A model generated the notes under the pieces. It did no database searches, had not been told where the DNA came from, and saw only the letters and a program-made list of their open reading frames with translations. Below are positions 12,431-25,261 of a DNA stretch of 64,000 bases, piece by piece. Every line of letters starts with the position of its first letter. The stretch's first letter is position 1. Origin of the DNA: Protonemura montana (taxonomy: Eukaryota; Arthropoda; Insecta; Plecoptera; Nemouridae); the NCBI GenBank assembly GCA_947568835.1, contig OX387604.1, positions 25,263,076 to 25,327,075 of the forward strand, read 5' to 3'. The translations under genes and the position numbers were made by a program.

Positions 12431-12490
12431 CTGATATCCCTTGATGCTGGTGCCTCACACCCGGCAATGTTACCAACTGAGATAGCGCTC
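12431..12490 (-). mobile_element. tRNA-like A box, possible SINE head
   Basis: On the minus strand, 12490 to 12472 reads gagcgctatctcagttggt. This is very close to the 5' end and A box of a tRNA (TRGCNNAGYNGG with one mismatch). No convincing B box follows at the right distance and no complete cloverleaf is apparent. It may be a decayed tRNA-derived SINE head or a tRNA pseudogene. Confidence 0.35.
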
Positions 12491-12719
12491 TGGGGTGGGA
12501 GGCAGAACTCGCAGCGAATTAGCATACAGGCCTGTATACACAATGTCTAGCAGTTTGATGTAGGGACAGATTGATCACAAAAAACTTCATCAACTGTCTC
12601 TGAGATTAATATAGAATTAATGGATGCCAGGAGAGCGAACTATCATTTGCTCGTTTCGCTAGAGTCAAATATTATATGTGGGACAGATTTGATTGTACTC
12701 GAGAAGAAAATACCAATCT

Positions 12720-12867
12720 GGTTGTTTTTAGACTCATCTCTTCTTGATTTAGCCTTAGCACTAGTTTTAATCAAAACTATTTGAAATGGGTTTTGAATGC
12801 TAAGTGAAGGACAACTAAATTTCCCAACGTTTCGTAACATGTACTAGTTACTTCTTCAAAGGTAAGA
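12720..12867 (-). mobile_element. Dispersed repeat, copy related to 62.75 kb (fold-back left arm)
   Basis: Read on the minus strand, this stretch aligns over about 150 bp with the + strand at 62752-62885. Shared blocks include cttgaagaagtaac, an acgaaacgt-type block, cacttagcattcaaaaccca, aaaactagtgcta and atgagtctaaaaaca. The first part can form a stem (gtaac/gttac) followed by GAAAC and GTC. That arrangement is reminiscent of hammerhead-ribozyme-like ends reported for Penelope-like retroelements, but the CUGANGA core is imperfect. No reverse transcriptase or GIY-YIG coding sequence is visible. Confidence 0.7.
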
Positions 12868-12964
12868 GCAGTTCTTACCCTTGAAGAAGTAACTAGTACA
12901 TGTTACGAAACGTCGGGAAATCTAGCTGTCCTTTACTTAGCATTTAAAACCCATTTAAAATAGT
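12776..12964. repeat. Fold-back palindrome with 92-bp arms
   Basis: The left arm 12776-12867 and right arm 12873-12964 are reverse complements at about 85 of 92 positions. They are separated by a 5-nt loop (gcagt). The seven differences are all single substitutions without indels, and six of them are G/A-type changes that would still pair as G-U in one RNA strand. The homology to the 62.75 kb repeat continues left of the palindrome but not to its right. This suggests two inverted copies meeting head to head, the right one truncated. Confidence 0.95.
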
Positions 12965-15828
12965 AATTATTAATTAACCAATCTCATCAGAACAGCGCAA
13001 AATAGTGTGAAATGTCGTTTTCGAACGAGTTAGTGGGCAAAATACCGTTCAACAATTGGTTTGCTAAAGAATATCTCAAGACTAATAAGACTTCAAGACT
13101 TTTTAGACTTCAGTCGAAAGAAAACGCAGCCGTCAAATAAAATATAGACATTTAATTCGAAGCAGATTACATTTCTAGTTCCTCATCCAGGTAACATCGA
13201 AGCTAATGTCGTTTCGTCTCAACTTTACTGTGATGCAATAAAAAAGAGGTATGTGGGTGTTACGGTGATATGGACAGTGGAGTGGTAGGGTGGCTTTGGG
13301 TGGGGAAGGTGGAACGAGTAGTTTTCCAAGCTGGTATTAGCTATCTATGCAAACAGACAGCAATTAAATCCTAATTTTAAATTAATTCCTTGCAAGAAAT
13401 CTGGAAAACAACTCAATGTTCTAGATGACCTATTTGTATTCCGATTTGACCACATGTCACACATTCGCAAAATACTATCTTTCTTAAACGACAAAACAGA
13501 AGATCTTCGAATCCCTCCAACCCCCCGCAAACTTGCCACCCTGGCCGGCCAAAGCAGGAGCTCTGGAGTCCCGGCAAACCGATTAATCATCCTTGTCGGA
13601 AGAGATGAAAGCGAGGTTCCTTGGTGACTGCCCGACGCGCGGGCAGGGGTGCCCGACGGGGTGAACTGGGGGGGTGGGAGTGAGGAAGAGGTGTGGGTGG
13701 AAGGGAGGGGGTAAGTGTGTGACGGAGGAGTGAAAGGGGTTGCCTGCTCATTATGGCTGGCCACGAACCCAGCATTAAACGTCCATCCCATCTTATAATG
13801 GACATCTTCAAGATTGTACATGAGAAGATATGGTGTGAGGAGTACACATAGCTTAGATGACACTACATCTTACCATGATACATATAGAACTTTATTCCAG
13901 GAAAATATCTTCCGTAAACAATTCTTGGGAATTAAGTTATTTACTACGTCATAGATTTTACATGGGAGAACGTTGTCTATTAAACTTGTTGGTGGTGTAC
14001 AGAATCAACGCAGGATCAATCAACATTTACATATTTGTGTTTGTGATTGCACAATAAGCAGAATAACCCCCCACTCCCCACCACCCTCACACTCCTTCCC
14101 CTACCGTCAAAAAGACCAACAAATTGTTGTGACCGAAGAATTCCTAGCCGGTGGATATTTACACTCATTTTTTCAAGAGCTGCTTGACATGCGGTCATAC
14201 AAAGAAAGATAATAAATTCACGCTCGATTTTGAGGAATCCATCCTCTTGAGAGAAAGTCAAGAAAAAGTCGTAATCTTTTGCAATCCTAAACAACCATGA
14301 GTATGAGTCTTGATTTCATTCAGTCTCTTTGATAGCAAACGAACACGAGCAATTGTAAAAACGTAATCAATTCTAAATCATGAGTCAGTATATTATATAA
14401 AGAGTCGTATTTCACGGTGTCTAGGCACCCCAATTTTACCACTAGAGCTGAAATGTAGTATAAAACGAATAACTTACCGATAGCCTGCAGCTAGTGAAAG
14501 CTAAGGGAGCTTAAAAAGAATGGAAGTAAAAATTCATTTGCATTTTAACAGCAATATAAATAATTCCAAATTTGCACCTCAGAAACGAACGGTTTGGTGA
14601 TAATATTTCCATTCCAATTTTTTTTTTATGCCACTTACGCTTTAGATTATATATGTTTTTTTCTTTGTCCTAAAGGGCTTTGTATCTCGTTCTGTATGCA
14701 GATATAGTTACTAGGGGGAAATCAAAAGAGATGGGATTTTTTTTAGTACAACATCACCACTAAACGAAATCCATTGGAAAATCTGTATATTGCAAAGCGG
14801 AAATGTTCACCAAAAGAGAATCAGTCAAATTACATATCACGAATCATGTAAAAGAAAATGTATCAAACTTCATGCGTGTTAGCCCTTCGTGCACCCCCTT
14901 ATACAAGTCACAGGGTTATTATTATTCATGGTTTGAAATTGGTTGGCCCCTTTCCAAAACCCGTCGTAGTTCGCAGTTTTAGCGATGCAAGAAAAAAAGT
15001 GCGGGTGGATTCTCTACCGGTGCGGTTGATTGTATACTGACATATTTAAATGCTGCATAGACAAAGGTACTTCACGAAAATCTACATACTTTTCAGTTTC
15101 TTTGATGTGATATGGTTTTACTTTGATAAAAAAATAATTGGCCGAACTTGTGGTCAATTTATTGGGATTTTATATTTGATCTTGATTAGAAAAAAAGTGT
15201 CCCTTGATATTTAGAGGGTTTAACTTTTGTAAGCGGTTGGCGGTGGCCCAGACAAGCAACGGGTGATGAGCAAATGATGCAACAACAAGCGATTCCCTCA
15301 TTGCAAAAGTCACAGACACCTAACCAATAAATTAAGAGAGACAATTAAACCTGATGAACAGTCATGATGAAATATTACGATAACAACAATTAAAGACAAG
15401 CATACCTTGTTAGTAAATCGATAGTAATACAGCAAATATTCTAACAAAAGTTCAGGAAATGTTAATAAAAAGTGGACCAAAAATGCCGAGCAAAATTCAG
15501 CAGTACCATTAGTAATAATCATTATCATTCATTACCATCAGTTATTAGCATTAGTTATATTAACTAGGTTTATAGTTCAAACCATTAGTCATTTACTCAT
15601 TACGGTATGAACGATTCGTACAATTGAAAGGTTCAATTGGTTCAAGTTAAGTACCATTTAAAAACACAGATGTATGCTTCTCTGACTGGGTCCTACCTAC
15701 CTTATTTCCATTCTCCTGACAGGCACTGTAAACAATCTAGAAACGATTCAACGATCAACTGTTAATCGACCTTGAGGAAATGACATTTGGGAAAATGTAC
15801 CTTTGATTTAAATGCCCGTACATCGGTC
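12965..15828. other. Non-coding, no recognisable gene
   Basis: A purine-rich block at about 13640-13735 produces a proline/serine-rich 172-codon minus-strand frame (13345-13863). That frame is low-complexity translation rather than a recognisable protein. Several other 60-90 codon frames overlap on opposite strands. Nothing else is recognised. Confidence 0.45.
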
Positions 15829-15846
15829 GTGAGCCTATGTGCTCAC
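15829..15846. repeat. Small perfect hairpin
   Basis: gtgagc and gctcac form a perfect 6-bp stem around a 6-nt loop, about 85 bp upstream of a TATA-like element. It may be chance. Confidence 0.4.
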
Positions 15847-15927
15847 TCTGTGCATAGTTCGTCCCCTGTGAGTACGGAACGCGGTCCACGGTAAAATATC
15901 AATGCAGATATGATATTCAAAAAGGGA

Positions 15928-16052
15928 TTTATAAGGGGGTAGTCGGTGCTGAGAGAGACTCGGTCTCAAAATACCCCCCACCGGTCGCCGGCCGGGAAGT
16001 GGACTTACGCAACCATTCTCTGAGTTACAATCGTTCCAGCAAGGAGGTAAGT
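15928..16052 (+). promoter_or_regulatory. Candidate TATA promoter, first exon and splice donor
   Basis: A TATA-like word (tttataagg) at about 15928-15936 is followed about 30 bp later by a locally GC-richer stretch. That stretch contains no ATG and ends in AAGGAG|GTAAGTGT, a near-perfect 5' splice site with the GT at 16047. This is the layout expected for a non-coding first exon of about 90 nt. All elements are short and could coincide by chance. No downstream partner exon was identified. Confidence 0.22.
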
Positions 16053-16179
16053 GTCAATTTATTACTCGGAAGTTGCTTGACCTTAATTTATCCCAACTCG
16101 CTATCCAGGTTGACTCGATCTTCTTGGAGCCAGGGAAAAAACTCAAATAATGAATACTTCTGGTAGCTCAGGCTTGTGC

Positions 16180-16260
16180 AGATTCTGTGTGTACCCCAGC
16201 ATCGAACCTGCGACCTCTCGTTGCCCTGCCCTAGGTGCAATAATTACAAAATAGTTCAAA
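16180..16260 (-). mobile_element. Pol III B-box-like sequence, possible SINE remnant
   Basis: On the minus strand, 16208 to 16196 reads ggttcgatgctgg, matching the tRNA B box GGTTCGANNC. It is preceded by gagaggtcgca, as in a tRNA T-arm region. No A box is found at a tRNA-like distance upstream, so an intact tRNA gene is unlikely. A truncated tRNA-derived SINE is the simplest reading. Confidence 0.35.
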
Positions 16261-19200
16261 GACTGACCAAAAATAGTGTTGCTGAAACGTTTAATAAACC
16301 CGAGCTGAACTAACATTTTACCAACGTGACTCATCCAAAAAAGGCGTGCATACACAATTCAAATTACTGATCCGGTGGTTTTATCGCCCATGTTACTTTG
16401 CTACTACACAACGGTTCAAATACAGGTTAAACGCGAAGATAGCTGTGTATTCATAAGCATTTCCCTGAGGTTCATTAATGATTTAAAGCAAAACATAATT
16501 TTTCACTCTTCTTGATTGAGACTCATCTCATTAATATTGCAATCATTAACGACGCTGTGGTAAGAGTAAGGATCTTCCCAGTGGCTTTTTAATGGTCTGG
16601 TTATTTAGTTAAAACTGTTGGATGCATGTGCTCATTTTCTACAGAGGCTAAACATAGGGGGATCATTTTTTACCTATTTACTTCCTTCAAATGAACCGAG
16701 CAAGTTGCTTTCCTTGTTTAGTGTCTTATTTTGTGTCCCTTATGTGTCTTAATTGGAGATCTTCTCGGGGAAAACGTCTTTTTTCAAACAGCCACGGCAG
16801 ACTGGTTAAAATGGGGGGAGGAGGGTTTGGGGAGAAAAGTGCCGGCAGAAGGTTGGATTGACGGAGGTGGAGGAGTGTTTAATTGCTTTGATCCATGCCG
16901 TTAACACGGAGTTTTTTTAATGAATACATGCCTGGTTACACAATCCTTGTCCTGGGCTCTCCCTAGGGACACCAAAGCTTTGGACTACCTGCCTGCAGTA
17001 TCTGATTTGAAAACTTCAGCTACCTCATAGTGAGGCAATATGAGCTATATTCGTAAACTCATACAGAACGCTTCTAACTATTTGATTGGTTTGAATGACA
17101 TTTATCTTTAAACTTACAACAAGTTGTTGCATTTTTCGCGCAGAACCCCGAGTGATAACACATATAAAAATAAAATCTCGTGATGTTAAGATTTCTGTAA
17201 ATTAATTTTTATAATTTGATTCGATTCTGACATCAGATCTACTCGATCTTGAATCGCAGTTTTCGTATGTGAAAAGTTGGTTCCCACTCTCGGCTGCTGA
17301 TGTATAAACTTCAGCATAAAGCTCCTCGACTCGAGAAGAGTGATAACTTTCATGTTGACATTTAGACTTCTACAAAACATTTGGGATGCAGACTCTTACG
17401 CGATCAGACTTTTGGTGGTCAAAATCAATTCCAAAAAATCTGAAAATAAAACAGAGCATCGGGCAAGACTGTGCTAATGGCTGTTGGTGTTCTTTTTATC
17501 TAACATATGGTGTTGTCACAAAAAAAAGTCGCGTTTGTACATTTTGGGTTCTTTTTAAATACCTCACCCCTAATGTGTTTTTCAAAATATCGCATTTTTG
17601 AAAATCGACGACTTTTGGCACACTCTTCTTTCATACGCTATTTTTTTTTCCAAAGGTTTGAATCTTTTTGTGGAGTCTTTCTCTGACCTCGTGGTTCTTG
17701 GAAATCAACCCTAGTTATTAAGTGGATTAAACGGTTTGAGCAATCTTAATTTGCTCACTGTCAAGAAATAAGAACAGTTGGAGGTGCAAATTGAAAGATG
17801 AAATGGGAAATAGGGATACGTGTCCCTGCGAATGATTGCAACGAGATTGGACTTCACTCCAATGGGTGCACATTTTTGTGCACGCTAATCAAATTGGCCA
17901 GTAGTATACGGCCAAAAAGCGCTCGTCGGGAACATCTCCCAATGTTTATTTACTTTGATTAGCAACTATCTCAAAAAAATCCGCTTTAGATAGGTGGTAA
18001 TTTTAGATAAATTCTTTCAAAAGGCTGGATAGGGTGGGAAGGGTGCTGATTTTGAAGGGAGGGGGCACTATGGCACGCTCACACCCCTTCTTTCGCAGCT
18101 ATAATTTCGCAAATGGAGGGGAAACCACGAAGGTCTGTAGAAACCTGATGGTCCTTTATGAACAATGTCGATGGATAATTAACACCATCGAAAACTTTAT
18201 AAGCCCCACAACTTTTCTTACCGCGCTTGTCTTTAAACGAAACTTATCTCCAAACACAATTAGAAAACATATCTTAATGAAAGGTAGATAATAGGCAAAG
18301 TTCTTGTTCCGGGATCTCTTGGGAGCACCAAGTCTGCTAGATTATTCCACAAAAACAAAACAGAAAAAATACTCCAAAAGGCGAAAACCAACTCTGATCT
18401 CATTACTGACATTTACGTCTTGAACCATCGCACTTTCCTTGTGTTTTTCATAATCGATTCGTCGGATACATTTTCTCTTTGGCCATATCTTTCATTCACA
18501 GACTTTTATCATCCTTACCTTCGACCTGTCATCTTGCCGGCATCCCCCCTTTGAGAACAGAACGGCCAGGACGAGCTAAGCAACATTTCGCCTAGCTACA
18601 AACAATGTGTAATAATTACCTATTGATTTGTTAATTAATACGGGCGATCTCCTTTGAGCGGTCGGCATCGGCATGTTAAGAAGTTTAAGTAGAATCGAGG
18701 CTTGACATGGTGTCGATTGTTCACGGGCCATCACAAAAGAACTCACTTATTCTTGATGAAATTGCTCGAGCCAAGAACTGGCCTTGGTGTTTTTCTAGCG
18801 CATTGTCCAGCGATAAGAATCAAAAGTCGGGTAGATACGTGGAGCAGGTATGCTGAGCACCAATCATAGCTAAATGAAATCCATCTTAGAAAAGTGAAAC
18901 TAGAGTATATATGGGCCTAGCGAACATCGACAGAGATTATTCCACTTAATTTAGTACCTACATATTATCGATCAAAATTGTATATTTTATTTTGGGCTAG
19001 GTAACCCAAGGTTGATGGTTAATTAATAGTTGATGAGAAGTAAAATCTCAGGCTAGAAATAGTGATAATATTTGAAAATTGAGGTTTCGGTGATCAGTAA
19101 GTAGCGAGCACGTGCGAATTGATCTTGTTTGAGATGAGCAAGTACCGCGTAACGCGTTCTGATTTCCAAAAGTTACCACAGTCCCAAAGTCACCGCATTT

Positions 19201-20481
19201 GGGTTTACGACGAAGATAATTATATTTCATTTCTGCACAGAAGCCAGGGTAAGGATATCAATAAACTGAGGGACGCTCAGAATTAGATTGATGAATGAAA
19301 GTATAATTGAATGCAAAAGTGACGAATATTGGAAGATAAGAGAAATTTCAGAATACAATGAAAATGAATTAACGGAAAAGACATTAAGCAAAGTGAAAAA
19401 AATGAATGAATGGATTTTTTTACGTGACATCATCAGTCTAATAGAAACGGAAGGGGGTGGTGCAATGCTTCCTTCAGCTTGCTGGGGGAGGAATTAGGAA
19501 TCATCTGCAAAGAGTTCTTCGGTCGAAGATTTAACTTAACGTTTCTACTAATCTTTTAAAAGATTTGAAAGAAAGTTTTAATTGATTTTGAGTCGTCAGC
19601 TTTTCAGGTTGTTTGATTTTTAATTTTAAAGATACTTTTTTTTTTTTTTTAACCTCGGATCCAAGCGTTCGGCCCGCTACGCATACAAACACTTTCGGTT
19701 GCATACCCTGCAGGGGCAGACACTCGTCCACAAATCCAGTCCCAGGTTAAGGCCGAAAGAGACGACTAATTTATGAAACTAAATTGATTGTATTTTTCTG
19801 ACTGCACGCACGAGTAAATAAATTTGATCGAAAATGGGTCCACCCAAACAAAATGATTCGTTTCCTGGCAACGATATTCAATGATCAACTTCCTTCAATT
19901 TGTTTGCCTTCTTCGCTCTGTTATTACTCATGAGGTGTCGTTTGCCCCCCTAGCAAATCATGCGTGACCCAATATTGGTCACAGTCACAGCACCCGCCTG
20001 CCCAGTGGTCGACCCGTTTGGCCCACCGACTTGATGTAAACAATACAAACAATATTGTCACCTTCTGTGGTTTAGATCGTAGTATATTTGTGTCGCTAGA
20101 AAAACCGTAGAAAGGAAGCAATGGTTTCACAAATAAATTATCCTCAAGAAACCCAACCAGCATGCATTCTCCAACACATGCATTTCTCCAATTAAGAAAT
20201 ATGTGGTTCATAATTGATTTACTTCCAAATGAAGGTAAAAAGATCCACCAACATCGGATGCTTTATAAAGTTAAGACTGTTATTGGGAATTGGGTCACAT
20301 TTAGACTATACATCATTTCGGTATTATAAATTGCAATGAGACAAGATGTGGCCGAGAATTTTCCTGACCGAGCAAAGAACATTGGCTAAAGCTGTGTTCC
20401 TGTGACTTTAATTACACCTAGTTCTAGATTGGGCACAAATATGACAAGAGTGCTCCTATCTTAGGGCTAAAGCGTGTACGA
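16261..20481. other. Non-coding, no recognisable gene
   Basis: AT-rich unique DNA. A 16-bp perfect palindrome (aatcttttaaaagatt) lies at 19550-19565 and a poly-T run near 19636. Frames of 60-95 codons show no domain. The stretch 18610-18720 is of normal complexity and could be regulatory, but nothing specific supports this. Confidence 0.45.
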
Positions 20482-20497
20482 GGGGGGGGGGGGGGGG
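20482..20497. repeat. Poly-G tract, 16 nt
   Basis: An uninterrupted run of 16 G on the + strand within a G-rich 120-bp neighbourhood. Confidence 0.95.
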
Positions 20498-21354
20498 TAG
20501 TGTTGGTAGCCGGATTGAAAGTAGGGTGGCGCGGAACGGTAGAAGAGGAGGGGGAGGTTGGTGGGTAATGGTGACATGCATTGTTGAACATCAAAGCATC
20601 TCAGCGTACGTGGTTGTAGCGACGAACAGTAGAAGGGGTAGTTAAGAGGGTAGTAATTTCCACACTCACCCCCTCGCCCCCTCCTCCTTTTGGCATCAGC
20701 TCACGAATCCCCTGCATACTCAGCTACCGATATACTTCCTCTGCATACAGTAGTGGGCATATTTCGTCGCTCTCCGTTATTATTCCTTCCAAATAGTTAG
20801 CAAGTCAAGACACAAACAACTTGCTACCAACAAGGAATAGAGCCAACAAGAATTTACATTATTTAGGTAATAAACATAATACATGTTGTTTTTCTTCAAC
20901 TCTACATGATTTCACTTATCAACTGAATTTGCGTATAAATTTGATTATAATCATAATTCGGCTAGTCTTAGAGCCGTTTAGTCCTAAGCATACCTTGACC
21001 GCGTTATCCAGTTTTGAAACAAAATCACTTGAAGGTAACTAAGCTGGAGATATGAGACCATCCCTAGTATGTACCCCAACACACCCTACCTCCTCCCTCC
21101 CAACTGCCTCCCTCCCTCGCACGGTAAGGGTTGGCACCCGTGCCAGGCTTCCCATACCACTGGTTTCCACGGTACTATATCCTCTTCATCCGCTCGTTGT
21201 GCTGCTTTGTAAATGATTGAACAAGCGTGTAGTTGTGGGTCCGTAAAACCACAGGATGGGGTCAACAGAGTTACTATGAAACTCTGTTCAGACTGCTCCA
21301 AGACGGAATTGCAAACCTTATATCCCGGCACAACCTCACCCTCCCACAACGTGT
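20498..21354. other. Non-coding, no recognisable gene
   Basis: G-rich then C-rich patches (20530-20690 and 21080-21120). Short overlapping frames on both strands have no domain. Confidence 0.45.
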
Positions 21355-21396
21355 CCTCATCATCCTCATCACCCTCATCACCCTCATCACCCTCAT
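21355..21396. repeat. 9-bp tandem repeat (cctcatcac), about 4.5 copies
   Basis: Units at 21355, 21364, 21373, 21382 and a partial one at 21391. The small frames crossing it are translated repeat. Confidence 0.9.
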
Positions 21397-24300
21397 GTTA
21401 AACACAACCATCGCTGTTAAGCCAACCAATAAGTATGAATAGTTTATCAGCATGGTTTCCACGTCTTGAAACGTATGGTCATCTTCTCTGGGCACTCTCC
21501 ATGCTCTAGGTCGTCTATTTTGAACTTATTTGCCAGCCATGGATGATAATAATGATACTTAATCCAATAGAAGATTTAGAATCGAACGGATTATAAAGTA
21601 AGATAGCATCAATATCACTTTGGTCTTTAGATTGGTCAAATAATGTTGTGAGGTTGAGTGATTGACGACGAGAAGAACTAATTTGGAAAATAATAATTGA
21701 GTAACTAAATACTTAGATTTAATTTTATTAGTTTGATAACTAATACTTATAAAGAGACACTAACTAATACTACAAACTATTAACTAATAATACTAGAGAA
21801 ACGCACGTCGAAAATGCTGGCCGTCAGCTGGTCGACAGTTCGGTTACTGCGACACTTCCTCTAACTATTAAGTTGAAACTTGTAAGTTCTAGGCAAGAAT
21901 ACCATCTTGTATTATATGCACAATATTGTTATGTTGCAAGCTTGTGTAGGCATGCAATCAGCTGCTAAGACAGTTTAAGATGGTTTGGTCCTTTTGGGAA
22001 TCATCTTACTTCCCTAACAAAATTAACTGTTAAATATTTGATATCTGAATAGTGGTATAGCGAGTGGTGCCACCAGGGATATTGTTCAAGCTATATCTAC
22101 TGTCGTCGCTGTTACAAGAAAAATCCGTCCTCCTTACCCTCGTGCTGTTGTGTACGTGTATAAGTTAATGCCATTATGCTAGCTGGCATATGATATGAAT
22201 AAGTAAATTGATTTTAGGTAAGTGCGTACAAGCATATCTGGACTGGTGTAAAATAAATTACAAATGCTTCTATCTTTACGATCTTATACAGCGAGTATTT
22301 GGGAGATTTGAATTTTGATAGTCTACGCCTAAAAATGTGTATCAATATCCTCTTTTGTATTCTGTGTAAGCGATTTTAAGCGCTGTTTTACCAGTTTCAC
22401 AGCTCTAAGTTGTTAGAGTTGCTAGAGTTGTTAGCGGTTTCGCATCCAAAGTTACTCTCAGTTACTAATCTGAGTTGCAGGGACTGGTAAAACTTCATCT
22501 ATGAAAAGAATATCTCTCTCCCTTAACGTAGCGTGATCATTTCCTTGAGTATTATTCCAAGGAGCGATCAGAAATGTTTAATTTCCCTCAGCCAACAACT
22601 ACTCGCCATAGTCCAGCGTTACTAACTTGAACACTTTACGTGGTCACCCCCGATAAATAATTACGAGACATGTAATTCTATCCAAATTCCCTCCGCTAAA
22701 ATTAGCTTTTGGAAGTTAAAGTCCACGTAAGCTTGGCGGTCTCTGTGGTTGCATGTTGTGGACTGTGTCATATCACCTATTTCATGACCAAAGGGCAAAG
22801 TCTATAATGAAAGACCAAGACTGACCAAAAGAAATCAAAATAGCCACGAAATGGCTAACGTAAGTATACACTGGTAGTAATCTAAAACAGTATGCCTTTA
22901 ATTAGAGATTTTAGATGCGTCTTGATTGCCTTTCAAAGGGTTCAAATTGCTCTGATTTCACCGTATGTGAAATTCAAACAAACCAGTTCAATTAACAAAA
23001 GTTGGAGACAAAGAGGTAATGCAAGCTTCTGTGCTTCAACTACTAGGCAAACTCACATATTCCCATCTCTTATTAATTGTATCTTGTCATTTCATCCTCA
23101 TATCTTGTTGTGAAATATTAACACCCCCTTAGAAACCGCAATGTTTGATATGCCAGCTAGCTACATAATGTTACAACGGTTAGACGCTATCATGTGATGT
23201 TCCAAAATAATTACTTCACACAGGTGAAGATAACGAACTATTCTTGAAGTGTTTTTATTTGTTGCTTATTTGCTTAAGTAAATTCTAGAGTGAAATACAA
23301 GGTTTGTCCGAAAATGTTGTTGGTAAGATTTAGAAAAGATAGTGCAATGAATGTCGCCAACAATTTGTAGTCAATTTTTAACCTAACTTGGAACGTTGCA
23401 GTCTCTAAGATGTCACCTGTCTCATCATCTCATTACAAGAATAGTAATATAACATCGGTAAATAATTCCTCGCAAATGCAATTCCAAAAAAAACGTTAAT
23501 TGAAAATCGATATTTCATTATGTGGCTGAATTGTGTACAACGTTCTATCAATTGCATGATGAAAAGTCGATATTTTTTAATTGATATTAATAGTTTTTCA
23601 AGAAGTAAATTTAGTTAATCAAACAAATACTAATGATTTGTTAATTGATGGGAAAGGAAATCTGGGCGCGGAATGATTGCTATCAATGATTGCTTAGGGC
23701 TGGGCCTTTCAATCTGGAATCACCAGCACAAATCGGAAATTACAATTATGTGATGAGCTAGGAAACCAAGTGGTAAGCTAACAGTGCCGCAAAAGTAAGA
23801 AGATCAATAAAAGGTTGGGTGTCCAATTAGCCTCGTAATATCGGGGATGATTTTATGATAAAGTTGCGTACGAAGCTCAATCTGCCAGCGAACAAAACTA
23901 AACAAAAATACGTTTTGAAAATTGCGATTTGTGTTATTGTAACTTTGACGGTTAATTTTGTTCGTAATTAGTTAAGGTATTTCTTTCAGAGAATATAAGT
24001 GCCAGTCACTCCCCTCGACTTAGTTCTTCGGATCACTTATCACGTATGCAAGGCACTTATTCGAAAGGAATTCACTAACTTACATTAGATTGTACAACAC
24101 TTATACTTAGCATTTCCAGCCACCGAGGACAGTAACCCCTAAAATGTGCAAGTCCTGTGATAAAACGATGGTAACGACATCTACTTACTTTAGGATACAA
24201 ATTACAGCGAAGTACTGCACAGTATACATACCTCCCTCGATGTTTAATTCAAGTATAATTGAGCAGGACAGCCCAAAAACCTCTTCCATCCCCTACTTTG

Positions 24301-24616
24301 GTGCCTTTTCCACCACTTTCCGAAAACGTTTACGTGGTTTTTGGCGGTCGGAACTTGGGGTTGCATTTAGAGGAACAGAAAAAAGCCACACACGTGTAAT
24401 GGTGGTTTTCACACCGCCGTTTCAAACCTTCGTAATAAAAAGGTATGAAAAATTTAAAGTGACTGCTAGTAAACCGTGGTAAAAGAGAAGAAAGGGAAAT
24501 GGTGAAGGGTAAAGTGAGGGGGAGGGGGGGGGTGGAAAAGCGGTAGAGAGCGATAGAATGAGTGGCTTGGAGCTGAGAGGAACGAGTGATGGAAACCGTT
24601 TGGACGGGGTGGCCGT
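21397..24616. other. Non-coding, no recognisable gene
   Basis: Contains a degenerate 9-bp triplet ttgttagag at 22410-22436. An AT-rich stretch at 23510-23790 holds several ATTGAT/ATCGAT and TTAATTGAT words that could be homeodomain sites or chance. A 112-codon frame at 24144-24482 has no recognised domain. Confidence 0.45.
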
Positions 24617-24639
24617 GGGGGGGGGGGGGGGGGGGGGGG
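24617..24639. repeat. Poly-G tract, 23 nt
   Basis: An uninterrupted run of 23 G, with a shorter 9-G run about 90 bp upstream. The proline-rich minus-strand frames here are translations of this tract. Confidence 0.95.
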
Positions 24640-25261
24640 CAAGGCGAGTTTCTGGTACGCGGGAGCGAGAAACCTTTTCATTTTGCAAATTAAGCCATCT
24701 TTCACGCCAAATTAAAAGTATGCGAGCCTGCAAAGCGGTTTGTTAATTTACGCTTTGCTAGGCTTCTGTGTATTGTCATCATTTTCCTTCCAGTGTACAC
24801 ATTTTGCCGCGGAAAAATAAACACTAAACACTGCAGCTGTAATTGTGTTAGAAATGGACGTAGCATGAAGGTTTCTGCGCCGTTCAGTGACGAAAGCTTA
24901 CAACTAAATACTGTGGTCATCTATAATTTAGAGGTATAGAGGTATCATAAAGATAATGTGATTCTCCCTGGAAAGCAAAATGCATGATACTAGACTTTAG
25001 GTGGGTTTGCATTTGTAGCTCTTAAGTCTAGAAAACGTCTGGTTCCATTCTTTGGAGGTGTAATTCTGACTCTCACTGTAACTTTGCATTCTCAGTGTGT
25101 GATAAAGTTGCATTAAAATAAGATACCTATTAATTAAATTGCTGGTAATTGCTGTTTATTGCATTGGTATATTTTCAATCAATATGTTTGCTGTATTGAA
25201 TTTAAATTGAATTACAAATTCAAATTTTAAGTCTTGAATTACATCTTGTTCTAGTTTTGGA
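24640..25261. other. Non-coding, no recognisable gene
   Basis: Ordinary AT-rich sequence. One minus-strand frame of 72 codons has no domain. Confidence 0.45.

Noticed and set aside
13345-13863. 172-codon minus-strand frame as a gene
   Set aside because: The long proline/serine/threonine part is the translation of a purine-rich low-complexity block. The remainder has no recognisable domain, and an overlapping alternative frame exists.
24422-24733. Proline-rich minus-strand frames near 24.5 kb
   Set aside because: They are translations of the 23-nt poly-G tract and surrounding G-rich DNA.
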